From Malachius bipustulatus (taxonomy: Eukaryota > Arthropoda > Insecta > Coleoptera > Melyridae): DNA of 64,000 bases. The position numbers and the translations under genes were made by a program. Positions 1-11,226 of this stretch are shown piece after piece (the first letter of the stretch is position 1; each line of letters begins with the position of its first letter). The notes under the pieces were generated by a model, which saw nothing but the letters and a program-made list of their open reading frames with translations, had not been told where the DNA came from and searched no databases. The stretch spans positions 13,276,268 to 13,340,267 of the forward strand of contig OU342639.1 in the NCBI GenBank assembly GCA_910589415.1. Reading direction: 5' to 3'.

Positions 1-90
1 TAATCGTTCTTTAATGTTTTCCTCTCTACGTATTTTATGTTAGAACACTTGTACTTTTGCAAGAAGACTACATACTTCTGTGAAACAATA

Positions 91-494
91 CTACACCATT
101 TCTTTTTGTAGGAATATATTATTTAAATTATTAAAATTGGCGTATATGTAAGTGAGTATTTCTTTCTTATATTTATATTTGTTTTTTGTGTTATTAATTT
201 CAGACTGTAAAAGGTTGAGTATTTTAGGACCATAATATACCATGAATCTTTGATATCCAGATCTACGTAGAAATGGGGATCTCAGGCAGTTAGTGAATCT
301 TGTGTCTTTATTATGAGAACTAGTTTCAGGTTCATTTTTTCTCTTTTCAAATATCCACATCAAACATCTGTAACTATATAATTGTCTGACACTTAGTAAC
401 TTCGTTTCCAAATATAGCTGCTCGGTTGAGTGCCGATGATTTTTATTAAACAATATTTTTAATAAAGTATTTTGAATTACTTTTAAGTTTTTTA
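91..494 (-). pseudogene. ORF2 C-terminal domain of the CR1-like element
   Basis: This is the conserved C-terminal tail of CR1/Jockey RT proteins. FNKNHRHSTEQ is followed by a Leu/Tyr helix, then NKDTRFTNCLRSPFLRR, which matches the usual 'HNTR...LR.P..R' block, and VYYGPKILNLL, which matches 'Y.GPK.WN.LP'. It resumes directly after the palindromic insertion, and upstream codons (KKLKVIQNTLLKIL) continue into the left edge of that insertion. The stop lies at about 91, leaving a 3' UTR that extends past the window start. The small insertion-split ORF is therefore not a separate gene. Confidence 0.8.
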
Positions 495-1691
495 TACAGG
501 GTGTCCGGAAATTATGAGCAAAAAATTAAGGGGGTGATTCTTCTTGATGAAATATTGCCAAAAGTATCTATAATTTTTTTTCGAAAACTCAAAAAGAAGA
601 AAGTTATAAGCCTCCAAAGTTGATTTTTTTAAATCAATATTTTTTTATAACTTTTTTTCTCGTGTACGGATTTTCTTAAAATTTGACACACTTGTCACTG
701 ATGTTGCTTTACATCCTTGGTCCAAATTAGACTTGAATCCCTCGAAATCAAAAGGCCTTAACTGCCCTTGACCTTCAAAAAAGGCCTATAACTTTTTTCG
801 TAATATTTTTTTCTGAGTTTTGAAGACGCACAATTGAAGAACGTGCAGAAATATTCGGAAAAGGTCCTCTTTGTCTATCACGATAAAATGACCCGTTTCC
901 GAGTAAAACTGTTTTAAAAATTTTCCTGCACTAAAATTGATCACCATAAACTATGATCATTCTGCAACAACACCAAAGCATGCTTTGGAAACAGCTGCAG
1001 GATTGCCTAGTTATGTACAAAACAGAGACATTCGTATATAAATAGACTTGGAAATGATTTTTTTTTGAAAATGAAAAAAAAATTTAATCATTTTTTTTTT
1101 TATAAAATAATAAAATAATTTTAATAAAAAAAAAATAAATTGCTGTCAAAATGAAATCCAAAGCAAACGTCTTGTTTCCTAGGCAACCCTGCCACCGTTC
1201 CCAAAACATGCTTTGGTATTGTTGCAGAATGATCATAGTTTATGGTGATCAATTTGTGCAAGCAAATTTTTAAAACAGTTTTACTCGGAAGCAGGTCATT
1301 TTATCGTGATAGACAAAGAGGACCTTTTCCGAATATTTCTTCATGTTCTTCAATTGTGCGTCTTCAAAACTCAGAAAAAAATATTACGAAAAAAGTTATA
1401 GGCCTTTTTTGAAGGTCAAGGGCAGTTAAGGCCTTTTGATTTCGAGGGATTCAAGTCTAATTTGGACCAAGGATGTAAAGCAACATCAGTGGCAAGTGTG
1501 TCAAATTTTAAGAAAATCCGTACACTAGAAAAAAAGTTATAAAAAATATTGATTTAAAAAAATCAACTTTGGAGGCTTATAACTTTCTTCTTTTTGAGTT
1601 TTCGAAAAAAAATTATGAATACTTTTGGCAACATTTCATCAAGAAGAATCACCCCCTTAATTTTTTGCTCATAATTTCCGGACACGCTGTA
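495..1691. mobile_element. Palindromic TACAGGGTGTCCGG element (foldback/MITE), complete
   Basis: A 1.2-kb non-coding element. The left end TACAGGGTGTCCGGAAAT reappears inverted at 1672-1691. Both arms stay recognisably complementary for about 500 bp, to roughly 1010 on the left and 1180 on the right, leaving a ~170-bp AT-rich spacer. The ends are consistent with a TA target. It sits inside the RT gene of the CR1-like element and lacks any transposase. Long arms with TACAGGGTG ends resemble the DD41D mariner at 29844-32516, a likely source of transposase (inference). Confidence 0.85.
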
Positions 1692-2824
1692 TTTTCCTCA
1701 TATAGTCCCCCCCATATTAATATGCCGTATCTCATTATTGACCCCGCCAAAGCCATGTACACCCTGCGCCGATTTTCTATTGAAAGTATATCTCTCAGTT
1801 GATAAAAAAATGTATATTAATTTCCTAAGTTTTTTCACAATAAAGTCAATGTGCTCCCTCCATTTTAGATTTTGATCTACTTGAACTCCTAAGTATTTCA
1901 CTGTATTAGTTCTTTGTATAGAAGAACAGTTACATTCATGCGTTCGAGCACATGCGCCATGGTGCACTGTTATATGATTTTTGGCTGGTTGGTCTTGTTT
2001 TGTTAGGGAAAATGTGATAAATTTTGTTTTGCTCATATTTAAACTTAGTAGATTATTACTAAGCCACTGTTTTACTTTGATCATTTCATTCTCTACTTTA
2101 TTGAACAGAAGATCCCATGTTTCATCGTGGAAAAGTATTGCGGTGTCATCTGCGTATGAAATAGTCATACCATTTATATTTTTTGATTCTGTGAAGCTAT
2201 TTATGTATAGTATAAATAACAGTGGCCCCAAAATGGTTCCTTGGGGTATACCTGTTTTAATTTTCATTTTTTCACTCTCTATCCCATTTAACCTAACAGT
2301 CTGCTGCCTATCTTTTAATTTTTAAATAATCACTAAATATGTCCAGCGCTTTCCCTCTGACTCCCATACTCGACAACACCTCTAATAATCTAGCATGATT
2401 CACAGTGTCAAAGGCCTTGGCGAGGTCCAAAAAGACCACGAGACATTTCCTATTATTATTCATATTATTTATGACGTTTTCTATTAAATGTGTGATCGCG
2501 TGTTCGGTGTTTAAATTTTTTCTAAAGCCAAACTGGTTGTTACTTATAATCTTATTAATTTCCAAAAAGTTAACCAATCTTTCTTTCAAACATTTTTCAA
2601 ATATTTTAGCGAATACGTTTATTAGTGATATCGGTCTATAATTTGTAATTTTACTTTTATCTCCTTCTTTGTATATAGGGCATACCACGGACTCCTTCCA
2701 TTTCAAGGGAATCTTCCCAGAGGCGATTGTTAAGTTTATTATGTGAATCAGCGGTACTAGTATATATTTATGAATATTCTTTATTAATATGACTGTAAGT
2801 CCATCGGCTCCTGGTGAAGAATTA
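1692..2824 (-). pseudogene. ORF2 reverse transcriptase palm and thumb
   Basis: The RT core has SSPGADGL, NYRPISLINVFAKIFEK, QFGFRKNLNTEHA, VVFLDLAKAFDTVNH, GIPQGTILGPLLF, ISYADDTAIL (catalytic YADD) and KYLGVQVDQNLKW. A frameshift near 2315 separates the AFDTVNH half from the GIPQG half. A second, near 1780, shifts the thumb so that the track ends wrongly; the other frame gives a natural thumb with MALAGSIMRYG and IWGGLY. The palindrome at 495-1691 starts right after this point. First residues of the upstream ORF (2825-2952) come from the inserted Hx element. Confidence 0.9.
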
Positions 2825-2962
2825 TTAGTGTATTTTTTAACAAAAAAATACACTATTGAGGACGACATCACTTTTCGAAAATCACCCAAACTCATCAAAT
2901 GTCCACCGATCATGACCCCCAGATTACGAAAAAGTGGTTTTCCAAAATTCACCTGCCCACGA

Positions 2963-3010
2963 TATATATATATATATATTTATATATATTTATATATTTA
3001 TATATATATA

Positions 3011-3053
<43 letters not shown>
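2963..3053. repeat. (AT)n microsatellite inside Hx copy 1
   Basis: About 90 bp of nearly uninterrupted TA repeats with scattered TTTA variants. It lies between the 3' hairpin region and the first internal 637-bp unit. It encodes only an artificial IYIY repeat in ORF searches. The same tract occurs at the same place in Hx copy 2 (19524-19568). Confidence 0.9.
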
Positions 3054-3083
3054 CTCCAAAATCGCGAAATTTCGATTTTAAAA

Positions 3084-4370
3084 ACGCTCCTGTGGCTTTA
3101 TCTTTCAAGATTAGTGAACGAAATTTTGGGTCCTTGTAACACTTTGGAATGACGTTGGATTTTCGTTGAAAAACTTTCCAAAAGTCCCATCACTTCTACA
3201 GGGTGTCCCTTCAAAATTCCATGAACCCGGTTTTTGTCATCTCATTTCAGGTCGCAGTTTTGAATCTAGGGGGCTGAAATTTTTGTGGGAGTAAGATATC
3301 TATAAAAACTGGTCTGGTATTGTACTTGAGCAAAATCGGTCAAGCGGTTTCAAAATGGCGGTCATTTTAATTTTTGAAAAATTTGCTAGTATTTGAACCC
3401 CTGTATGAGCAAGATGGAAAAAAAACTTTGAAACCAAATCAACAGGGTTTGAAGAAAATTATTTCAAATTTAATTTAATGTAACAAAATTTACATTACTT
3501 TTATTATTAAGCCAGTGGCGTGGATAGGAAAGTGGTAAAAATGGCTAAATTTCCCTAACAATTTATGAGCACATTTTTGAAGCAATTGAACTGAAATTTT
3601 TACAGTAGATAACTATACTAATAGCCTTTAACACTTAAAAATTTCAAGAAGTGAGTAAGAAAAATGGCCGAGATATTCGAATTTATTTTACATGATGTTT
3701 ATTTCTCTAAAATTTTAAGAACGCTCCAGTAGCTTAATTTTTCAAGATTAATGAACGAAATTTTTTACTTTTGTGAAACTTAGGGATGACGTTTGATTTT
3801 CACAAAAAAACATTTACCTAAAATGGCGCTACTTTTACAACGTGTCTCTCCAAATTTCCAAAAAAAAAAAAAAAAAACGGGTATGAGGCACGGTTTCTGG
3901 TCGCTGTTTTCAATCTAGGGGGCTGAAATTTTTTTGGTGGTAAGATGCAAGTAGTCGTATGGTACTGAATTTGAGTTAAATCAGAAGAGCCGTTCCAAAA
4001 TGGCGGCCCTTTCAATTTTAGGAAAAATTGATAGATTTTGAACCTCTAAATAAGCCAGTTAGAAACAAAAACTTTTAAACGAAATTAACATTACTGGAAG
4101 AAAATTATTTGAAATTTGAGTTATAAAATATTGAGTTAAAATATTGCAATAAAATTTGCAATATTTTTATTATTAAGCCAGTGGCGTGGGTAGGAAAAGG
4201 GAAAAAGGGCTAAATTTCTATAACTGTTTATGAACATATTTTTGAAGGAATTGAACGAAAATTTTTCCAGTAGACAACTACGAGTATACTAATAAACTTC
4301 AAAATTCAAAGATTTCAAGAAGGAAATAATAAAAATGGCGGAGATATTAGAATATTTTTACATATTATGT
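3084..4370 (-). repeat. Two tandem ~637-bp internal units of Hx copy 1
   Basis: The landmark ACGCTCC occurs at 3084 and 3721, and the sequence that follows is parallel in both units. Shared landmarks, in order, are a 'fixed' block about a fragment ATTAGTGAACGAAATTTT, a TACAGGGTGTCCC-like block, GCAGTTTTCAATCTAGGGGG, AAAATGGCGG and GCCAGTGGCGTGGGTAGG. The units differ by point changes and small indels, so the duplication is old. Copies 2 and 3 also contain two units, so the duplication is part of the family design. No ORF is seen. Confidence 0.75.
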
Positions 4371-4726
4371 TTATTCCTCTAAAATTTAAAATTTTCGGGT
4401 TTCAAAGCTCCCCTTTCACTTTTTCCATTCTATAAAAGGTAGTCTAAAAAATAGTATTTTTTAAGTAATGTTAGCCAGTGGCGGGCATAGGAAATGGGCC
4501 AAAATTGTTCAATTTTGCCAATGATATTTTTTGTTTTGTTAAATTTAAAAATTCATTCTAAGGCATGCACGGTTTAAAACGAAATAAAATGCAATTGTCA
4601 GTAAGCCACTACGCGAATATCACCTGACTATGTAAAATTTCAGAAAGCCAATTTAAAAAGCGGTGAAAATATTCAGAATTGAATCGCATAAAAATACACT
4701 ATTTCTGCGATTGATGCGCAAGAAGG

Positions 4727-5203
4727 TTTTTTTAGTTGACTTATGTATAATATCAATTCATTCTCTGTAATTGGGTTAAGAAAGAATGACGTCTTATTAA
4801 TAATTGAATTTATGTTCTCGCCTTTCACGTCTGTTTGAATGTCCCTTACTTCATTTGCCATTTTTTCACCTATGCTTATAAAAAATTGGTTAAATTCATT
4901 TGCTTTATCTTTAGAGTTTGCTATTATGTTACCGTCTTCTTTAATGATCTTGGTGTTATGATTGCTGTTTTGTTTTTCTGGCGTATTTATGCTCTCTTCA
5001 ATTGTTTTCCATATTTTTCTATAATTACTTCCTGCCTGCCCAATTTTTTGTTTATAGTAATTATCTCTGGTGATTTTTATAAGTGAATTTAATTTGTTTC
5101 TGTATTGTTTATATTTGTAACTTGCTTCAATCGTATAATTGTGATTGAGCTCCCTCTTTAATTTATCTCTGTATCTTATTGACACCAATATACCTTTAGT
5201 CAT
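4727..5203 (-). pseudogene. ORF2 linker between endonuclease and RT (cut by Hx copy 1)
   Basis: This is the basic connector region and the very start of the reverse transcriptase, with residues such as YRKIWKTIEE, FNQFFISIGEKMA and ENELILYISQLK, typical of the region upstream of RT block 0 in CR1/Jockey elements. The reading frame runs into poly-A (CTAAAAAA) and is then interrupted by the 5' end of Hx copy 1. The missing continuation, NNSSPGADG, is found beyond the insertion at 2824. The C-terminal residues CASIAEIVYFYAIQF of the ORF belong to Hx and not to the RT. Confidence 0.8.
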
Positions 5204-5260
5204 CCACTGTTTAATTTTTCTATTTTTACTGTTAATATTTTCAAGACGTGTATTGTTATT

Positions 5261-6283
5261 CTAATGTGTCTGTATTATTTCCAAGAATCTATCGTATGCT
5301 TCATCAGAGCTGCCTGCCCCTAGCACTGTGGACCAATTTTCTTTTGATAAAGCCTCACATATGTTATTATAATTAATAACTCTACGAGTTATTTGTTTGT
5401 TTTGTATGTTTTGAGATTTATTATTTTTAAATTTCACCGATAATGCTATTGCGTCATGGTCAGTTAATGAAGTTTTAAATATAAAGCTATTGATATGTAT
5501 TTGTTTCTTATTGGTAGACGACACCCGATTTCTTACAAAAATGTGATCTATTAGGGTTTTTGAATTCTCGGTGATTCTAGTGGGTTTATTTATGTATGGA
5601 AAGAGTCCGTGCCCCGCCATCATACAAATGTAGTTATTAGTTTCGGATTCGTTCGGTTTAAGAAGGTCTATATTAATATCACCCAAGAAGACTTCTATGC
5701 TTTGTTTCTCCAGTTTGAGATAGTATTCTTGAAGGTCACTAGTGTATAGTCCTATGTTAACAGGATGTGGACGATACGAGGCTGTAAGTCCTATTTTCTC
5801 CCCATTATATTCAAATTTTGCCCTAATAATATTGATCTCCGATAATTTAATTATGTCTACTGTAGCCTGGACATCATTTCTTATGTATAACATACTCCCA
5901 TCATTCTGATTATAATATGATTCATTATTGTAACATGTAAAATTCGAAATGTAGTAGTTACTTACCCCTTTTGTATTCCAACATTCTGATAAAATTATAA
6001 AATGGATATTTTCTAGGTTGAAGCGTTCAACGTATATGAGTAGTTCATTAAAATTTTTATTTATGCTTCTTATGTTCATATGTAGTAAATTTAGATTACC
6101 CAATAATTTTTTGACTTCTTCATCTTCTATATTATTAATTACTATGGTATCAGGAATTTGGCTGTCCTCCCCGTCATCATCACACCTTAACAAATTTTCA
6201 GCCAGCGTTGAATATTGACTAAAAAAACTAAAAGCTAATAAATATCTCCAAAATAACCAAAGTAATAATTCTTGTGCAATCAA
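5261..6283 (-). pseudogene. ORF2 N-terminus: APE-type endonuclease
   Basis: This segment nicks target DNA to prime reverse transcription. Visible APE motifs in order are LLHMNIRSI (catalytic Asn region), IILSECW (metal-binding Glu), ASYRPH, FLGDINIDLL (GD-N), TLIDHIFV, and TDHDAIAL in place of the usual SDH. All catalytic positions appear present. The first residues after 6283 look hydrophobic and may not be native; the conserved fold starts around the LNLLH motif. An in-frame TAG just below 5261 separates it from the linker (5203-4727) in a compatible frame, so ORF2 was once continuous. Confidence 0.85.
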
Positions 6284-6445
6284 TAACTAATTAAGAAAAT
6301 CAAACACTTGTCTTCCTCCTTTTTTTTTCTGTGGTTCACTCCCCTGATTTACCATTGAGATAATCATGTTAATTACACCCGTTTATTTTTCAGCATCTTC
6401 CAATTCTGCAAACATCGACCTCTCTTTTACTCCACTAAAACTATT

Positions 6446-7089
6446 TTATGGAATGTACTTTGTTATGTCCTCTGTGTTGTTTATTAATAACTTCGTTTCG
6501 CCTTTTCTATAGAAAATTCTGCCTCCCATGCTCCATACATTTCGTTTTCCCAATTTTAAAATTGCTTCCTTCAATAATCTATGGTTATCTTTGGTTAAAT
6601 CATCGGTTATAATTATTTCGGTTCCCTTCAATGTGTTCCTCTGCATTATTATTTCTTCTTTATATTTATATTGTTTAAATTTTAAAAGTATTGCCCTGTT
6701 TCCTTTTTCAGTAGTTCTACCTGTTCTATAAACTGCCTCTATTTTTTCACTGGTAAAATTCATTTTGGTTTTCCTTTTTATAACGCTTATTATATCTTCA
6801 CATTGTTCGTCCTTTTGTTCTGGTATTCCATATATTCTCACATTATTTTTACGTAGAACTTGTTCCATTTTATTTACTTTGTTATTTACCGTTTGTGTAA
6901 ACTTTTGCAAATTTTCAATGTCTTGTTTACTTTCAGTAAGCCTTTTATCAATATTCTTGGGTATATCGAGAGTTTTTTTTTTACCTTTAATGCGATACTA
7001 GCTATGAACGTTCCATCTGCAAATAATTCCTTGATTGTTTCTTGTATTATTGTTTTAAATTCATTTCTCTGTGATTGCGTGAAAACCAT
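6446..7089 (-). pseudogene. ORF1 protein of the CR1-like element, frameshifted
   Basis: ORF1 encodes the RNA-binding nucleocapsid-like protein of the element. The start at 7089 (MVFTQSQRNEF) precedes a lysine-rich helical stretch. The frame is lost at a run of T bases near 6970 and resumes in the 6910-6446 frame. That frame holds a coiled-coil-like segment, then VRIYGIPEQKDE, the 'I-x-I-x-G-I-P-E' signature at the start of the RRM-like domain of many non-LTR ORF1 proteins, and a basic C-terminal domain ending YIP. About 160 bp of non-coding sequence separates it from ORF2. One frameshift in a homopolymer makes it non-functional. The family assignment rests on the motif and on its place directly upstream of an APE endonuclease. 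Confidence 0.75.
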
Positions 7090-7189
7090 TTTTGCTCTAT
7101 TTTATTCTCGACTATGATATACTGTTTTTGGTATACTTTTCAAGATTTAATTTTCACTACGTATTTGTTAATTTCAATTCATATTTAAT

Positions 7190-7740
7190 ATGAATTGTGC
7201 CACTTGCTCTCAAAGTGCACTTGAGAAGGACTCTATGCGTGCGATTTTTGTGCTGAACGTTACAATTTTACAATTGCGCAGGCCTGTCAAGAGCGGAAGC
7301 TCAGTGTCTAAAAACTCCAAATCGCTTATCAAGCTTCTATTACTAAAATTGCAAAAACCTGAAAAACCAGGTAAAATGTCTTGCGGATCTTCAAAGTAAA
7401 GTGGAGAAGCTAGAAAGGAGCATTTCCGACATTCAATGGCGATTCGATGTAATTTCTCTACAAAATGAACCATCTGACCAGACTCATAGTACTGACAACG
7501 GCAGAAGCATCGATGGACTCGCGAACGAGATTGCAGACCACGAATGTCGCAAGACCAATGTCTTAATGTTCAACGTTGCGGAATCTGCTGAGGCTTCTTA
7601 ACCAAACCGAGTGAAGGATAACTTGTCCAATGTAAAATTGTTTCTTGCTGATATACCAAGCGCTACTGCAGAGGACATCAAAATCTTCCGACTTGGTAAA
7701 AAACGAAGTATAGTGAAGGTAAATCTTAATAAATAAATAG
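7190..7740 (+). pseudogene. ORF1 fragment of another non-LTR element, with PHD-like zinc finger
   Basis: A degraded plus-strand ORF1. It begins CATCSQSALEK...M(R)CDFC in a frame-corrected reading, a Cys pattern resembling the PHD-type finger found at the N-terminus of some insect non-LTR ORF1 proteins. It then has VEKLERSISDIQWRFD (coiled coil) and ECRKTNVLMFNVAES, the usual 'E.R..N...FNV.ES' entrance to the RRM-like domain. A later piece (NRVKDNLSNVKLFL, then IKIFRLGKK) follows a stop near 7601. At least two frameshifts and a stop are present. No linked endonuclease follows, so it is a 3'-truncated scrap. Confidence 0.5.
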
Positions 7741-7929
7741 CCAAAAGCGATACGGGGCTTTAAATAGTGAGAGGAGAAAACGTGGCAATCAATAGCATAT
7801 TGCAGTGGCTGAAAGGAGTGGTTCTGAAACTTGTCCCAGAGAATACTGACGCATCGTTGATCAACATCTACGGTCTTGTTCGTAGATCGTGTCTGTCCTC
7901 CCCCCCCCCTGAGTCCAGTGGTTTCTAAC

Positions 7930-8480
7930 TTCCACGTGGAATTCTTGGATTAGATTTAGATTAGATTTCTTTTGAGTGGGCCATTGTGATACCTCCACTG
8001 CGACCGTAGGTCTATTGTGGCTCAAATCTAGTCGTGCTCTTTAAGGAAGCTGACCATCTTGACTGTTGATAATATATCCAGATCCTCCGGTATAGGAAAC
8101 TCTCTCCCGAAGGTTTGTAATCTAGTTATTAGTCTTCCTTTTTCTCAGTGAGATTTGGAGTTGGATTAGAACCGATCTTCATAGAGTTGTCTAGAGATCG
8201 AGGTTTTGGCTCTCGTGCATATTTGTTTTACACACTCCATGGTTGCGCCAGGAGTGACTGGGAAAGGTTAGTTCACTCCCAGCAGAACCCGCTTGCAAGG
8301 AGTAAAGCTCAACACAAAAGGGTGCGCCCTGTGTCCCGAGGCTATGTTTGCCGCTAAGACTGAGCTACTCATAGTCATGCATCTCTTCAGCGCGCACAAT
8401 ACCTTGAGATTTGGGAGGTTTTTATAGTAGTGCCTCATCTACACAGTCCGGACGGTTAAGGGTTGATTAATTAAAGCATA
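7930..8480 (-). mobile_element. Probable 3'-terminal fragment of an RT/RNase H-type non-LTR element
   Basis: On the minus strand a short coding-like tail (FGREFPIPEDLD, then TVKMVSFLKEH and a stop) is followed by a GC-richer 3' UTR-like stretch (GAGGTATCACAATGGCCC), and the fragment ends in an ATCTAA-type short repeat at 7948-7966. A microsatellite tail is how several insect R1/I-like elements end. No RT motif is visible, so the class is inferred from layout and composition. It is clearly more GC-rich than its AT-rich surroundings. Confidence 0.35.
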
Positions 8481-8779
8481 GAAATTAGATAGAGACAAAC
8501 GCTTAAACTAAAAAGAAAAATTGTTAATTTGAAGATTGTGAATACTTCTGTGGCCAAGGTACTCTATTCGAAGTCCCCTCCCTCCTTTAACAAAGAAGGT
8601 TATATCTTTTAACATGCACTCTCACACACACTTTGAATACGGATATAATACGCCCACATATACCTTATTTTTAAATACGTGTCCAATACTTTTAATCCCA
8701 TTTCAGCGGTGGTTAAAGAGTTTTATATTATGATCCAAGAATTATTACTTGATTGGGCCTTTACGTTGAGATAGTCACC

Positions 8780-9230
8780 TGCACGTACAACGCCAATACG
8801 CCCACCGAACAGTCAAGTCAACTGACCTGGCGTTAGATGACCTTAGCAGGCTTATTTCGAGGTCGATTGACGACAAAGAAATAGCAGTCGCCCTGTTCCT
8901 GGACGTGGAAGGGGCGTTTAACAACGCTAGGCCGGGTCCCGGATCAGAGCAATACAAGGGAAAGGAGTACCAACCACCGTCTGCCGACGGATTGAGGAGA
9001 TCCTTATAAATAGGCAAATCTCCTCGGAATTGGGAGGTGCTTCCAGGACCTTAAAAACGACCAGGGGCTGCCCGCAGGTAGGGGTCCTGTCTCCTCTGCT
9101 GTGGACTGTCTTGGTACGACCTATTAAGAACGCTGACGAATGAGGGGTTCTGCTCCCTTGGTTACGCGGATGATCTAATAGTCATGGTGAGGGGCAAGTT
9201 GGTGAGGATTCAAGCTTTTTGAAAAAAGAA
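8780..9230 (+). pseudogene. R1-like reverse transcriptase fragment
   Basis: Frame-corrected plus-strand reading gives TDLALDDLSRLISRSI, then FLDVEGAFNNA (RT block with the first catalytic Asp), SSELGGASRTLKTTRGC, RGCPQVGVLSPLLW and finally GYADDLIVMVRGK (YADD box). The style 'FLD.EGAF.NA ... GCPQGGVLSPLLW' is characteristic of R1/Jockey-group RTs. There are several frameshifts and a deletion between blocks, and neither the upstream palm nor the thumb is present. The minus-strand ORF here is a shadow. Confidence 0.7.
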
Positions 9231-10927
9231 CAAGCTGAGAAAGACAACGCATGTGCAGTATTAAAGTTCAATAGATAAAAGTGAAGATAAATTTCATTAA
9301 CATATACTGAAAAACTCTAACGAACACATTACAGGATGACAGATAGCTTCCCAAGGGAGCTCAGAATATCAGTTTCATTAACTCGATGCCATTAAAAGTC
9401 CACTGCGGTTTTCTTATCTTTTAACAAAGTAGAAATATAAAAATATCGTTTTCTACTTAAAGCAAATATAAATTGGCAAAAATTAGTAATCCTCCCGTGA
9501 TCACTTATTTTTTGGGAAAGCATACTCAATGGAAAAATCTCATTACAAAAAAAACGGTTATTGAGCAGTTAGTCATGTGTGTCAAAATAATTGAATAATT
9601 TAATAATATTATTACACAGAAAATAGTTTATAAAAATAATAATAATTTTGGAGATTAATGGTACAAGCTTTCCTACAAGTATATGTGTTCAAGAATGTGA
9701 TCTGATAAGTAAACTTGCACAGTGTCGTGTCGTATGCTAATGACAAAACGATTAGCAGTTTTGTTACTCGGTTAAAAATTAGTTTGCGAGGCTGTGAAAT
9801 ACTGCAACGACTCTGATGGTAGCAACTAGTTGTCATGATATAAACCTAAGATTTTTCACAGAGAATTATACGATTACATCACAGGTATTGAACACGAATG
9901 TAAATGTTGCAACCTCTCCAGTTTTCAACAACGATTCTATAGGTAGTTAAACATCTAGAAGTCAACGGTACCGATTTTCTCTGGGACGAACTTCGTTATG
10001 TACATATAAATTTAGCATACGTAGAAATTTCATCCAGAACAACGAAGTACTAATTAAAGTTATCGAACCTAAAATGTTAAATAAAATAGTTGAGACAGGA
10101 ATTCTGTAGGTACATTTACTTCCGTATAAGCTGAAATGAGGAACATTTCTCAAATAAGCGTTTTAACGGAGTAACTTCCTGGTGCATTGACATTGAGAAT
10201 TATTATAAAGTTGCACCCGAGTTATTTAATTCGTCAAGACATTAAATAAATGTTTGTATTTCGTCTAAAGCGGTCATGACTGTTAATGCCAGAGGCATTT
10301 TCAAAAATGCATTTTCATTTATGTTGATTAAACACAAACATATCCCCAGGGAATTCACCTGTCAACGTCGTTTTCTTATTAAAAATACTAATTGTGCCAC
10401 AATGAATCTTTACAAAGAAACGAGAATTCTCTTAAGCTCATCTTGCCTTTAATATAGTGCAAGCTTTATTTGATGAGAAAAAATTAAATAATTTGTTTCT
10501 TCTCTGAAATACGACAAGGAAATATCATCAAAAAACTTCTCCGAAAACAGCTTCTCAAAATTATGAAGCTCAATCAAATATCAAGGTGATAACATAAACC
10601 GTCCTTGATCTGCTTTTTACGGCGATTCTTTATGCTTTGTTTTATACATCACCATCAGGAATGATAAAAATATTCTCTAACAAAATAAACAAATTTTTTA
10701 AACTGGCGTATTCAGCTTTACCCAAACAATTCTCAAACATTGGCTAGTATGTATGTATTGTATATATGCGGTATTTTTAGCATTGGAACGCTCGCTCCAT
10801 CAGCCACAGACTTTTGGCAGGTCAGGCGCAAAACCTAACCTGACCTGACGAATTTTTGAAAGATTTGGTGGAGTTGGACTCACTTACAAAGGAAAATTAC
10901 AATGTTTGATGAAGTGCTATAAGACAT
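9231..10927. other. No gene recognised (AT-rich intergenic)
   Basis: About 1.7 kb of AT-rich sequence. Two short minus ORFs (9612-9836, 9962-10153) have no recognisable motif. There is no TIR pair, tandem repeat or retroelement motif that I can see. Near 10800 is a short stretch rich in CCTGACC/CCTAACC with no clear structure. Confidence 0.6.
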
Positions 10928-11226
10928 ATGCAATGGATGAATTTTTTTTCTTCTTTTTTCTTTTCTTTTTTTCCCACTTTATTTTTTCTTAGGAGCAGGG
11001 ATCGGGATGTCGACAATGATCACAACGCGTCTAGGGGTTCATCAAGAGAATTTTACGCTAGACAAGACAGGACCACGGGATACTTAATACCTAATTAAGT
11101 ATAGTAAAAAAAGAAAAACTAACAAACAAATAAACCAAGCATTAGGCTACAAAAAAACATAATAAAAAAGAGAATATTATGACAGTATCCAGTAGGTACA
11201 AGAACGCCAAAATGGCGGTTTTATAC

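Larger units (their letters stand above)
2825..4727 (-). mobile_element. Hx family copy 1: hairpin-ended, A-tract-inserting element (Helitron-like?)
   Basis: A 1.9-kb non-coding element, oriented 5' (4727) to 3' (2825). Its 5' end reads CCTTCTTGCGCATC. Its 3' end is a hairpin, TAGTGTATTTTTT paired with AAAAAATACACTA, closing exactly at the junction. The host RT frame resumes cleanly on both sides, so the limits are good to a few bases; the target is a run of A. It contains an (AT)n tract next to the 3' hairpin and two copies of a ~637-bp unit. Copies 2, 3 and 4 in this window share the ends. A 3' hairpin ending CTAA followed by T, with no TIR, suggests a Helitron-like element, but the 5' end is not the canonical TC, so the class is open. 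Confidence 0.7.
91..7089 (-). mobile_element. CR1/Jockey-superfamily non-LTR retrotransposon, nested and broken
   Basis: An almost complete two-ORF, APE-type non-LTR retrotransposon reads on the minus strand. From 5' to 3' it has ORF1 (7089-6446), an APE endonuclease (6283-5261), the RT N-terminal linker (5203-4727), the RT palm (2824-1692) and the C-terminal domain (494-91). Two later insertions split it: an Hx element (2825-4727) between linker and palm, and a palindromic element (495-1691) between thumb and C-terminus. Without these the element is about 4 kb, normal for CR1-like elements. It also has a frameshift in ORF1, an in-frame stop after the endonuclease and frameshifts in the RT, so it is dead. 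The 3' UTR probably runs off the window start (1-90). The clade is judged from motif style, without a tree. Confidence 0.85.

Noticed and set aside
2789..3152. ORFs with long IYIYIY repeats
   Set aside because: Translation of the (AT)n microsatellite in Hx copy 1; not a protein.
8148..8357. 69-codon plus ORF
   Set aside because: No motif; lies over the probable 3' UTR of a minus-strand retroelement.
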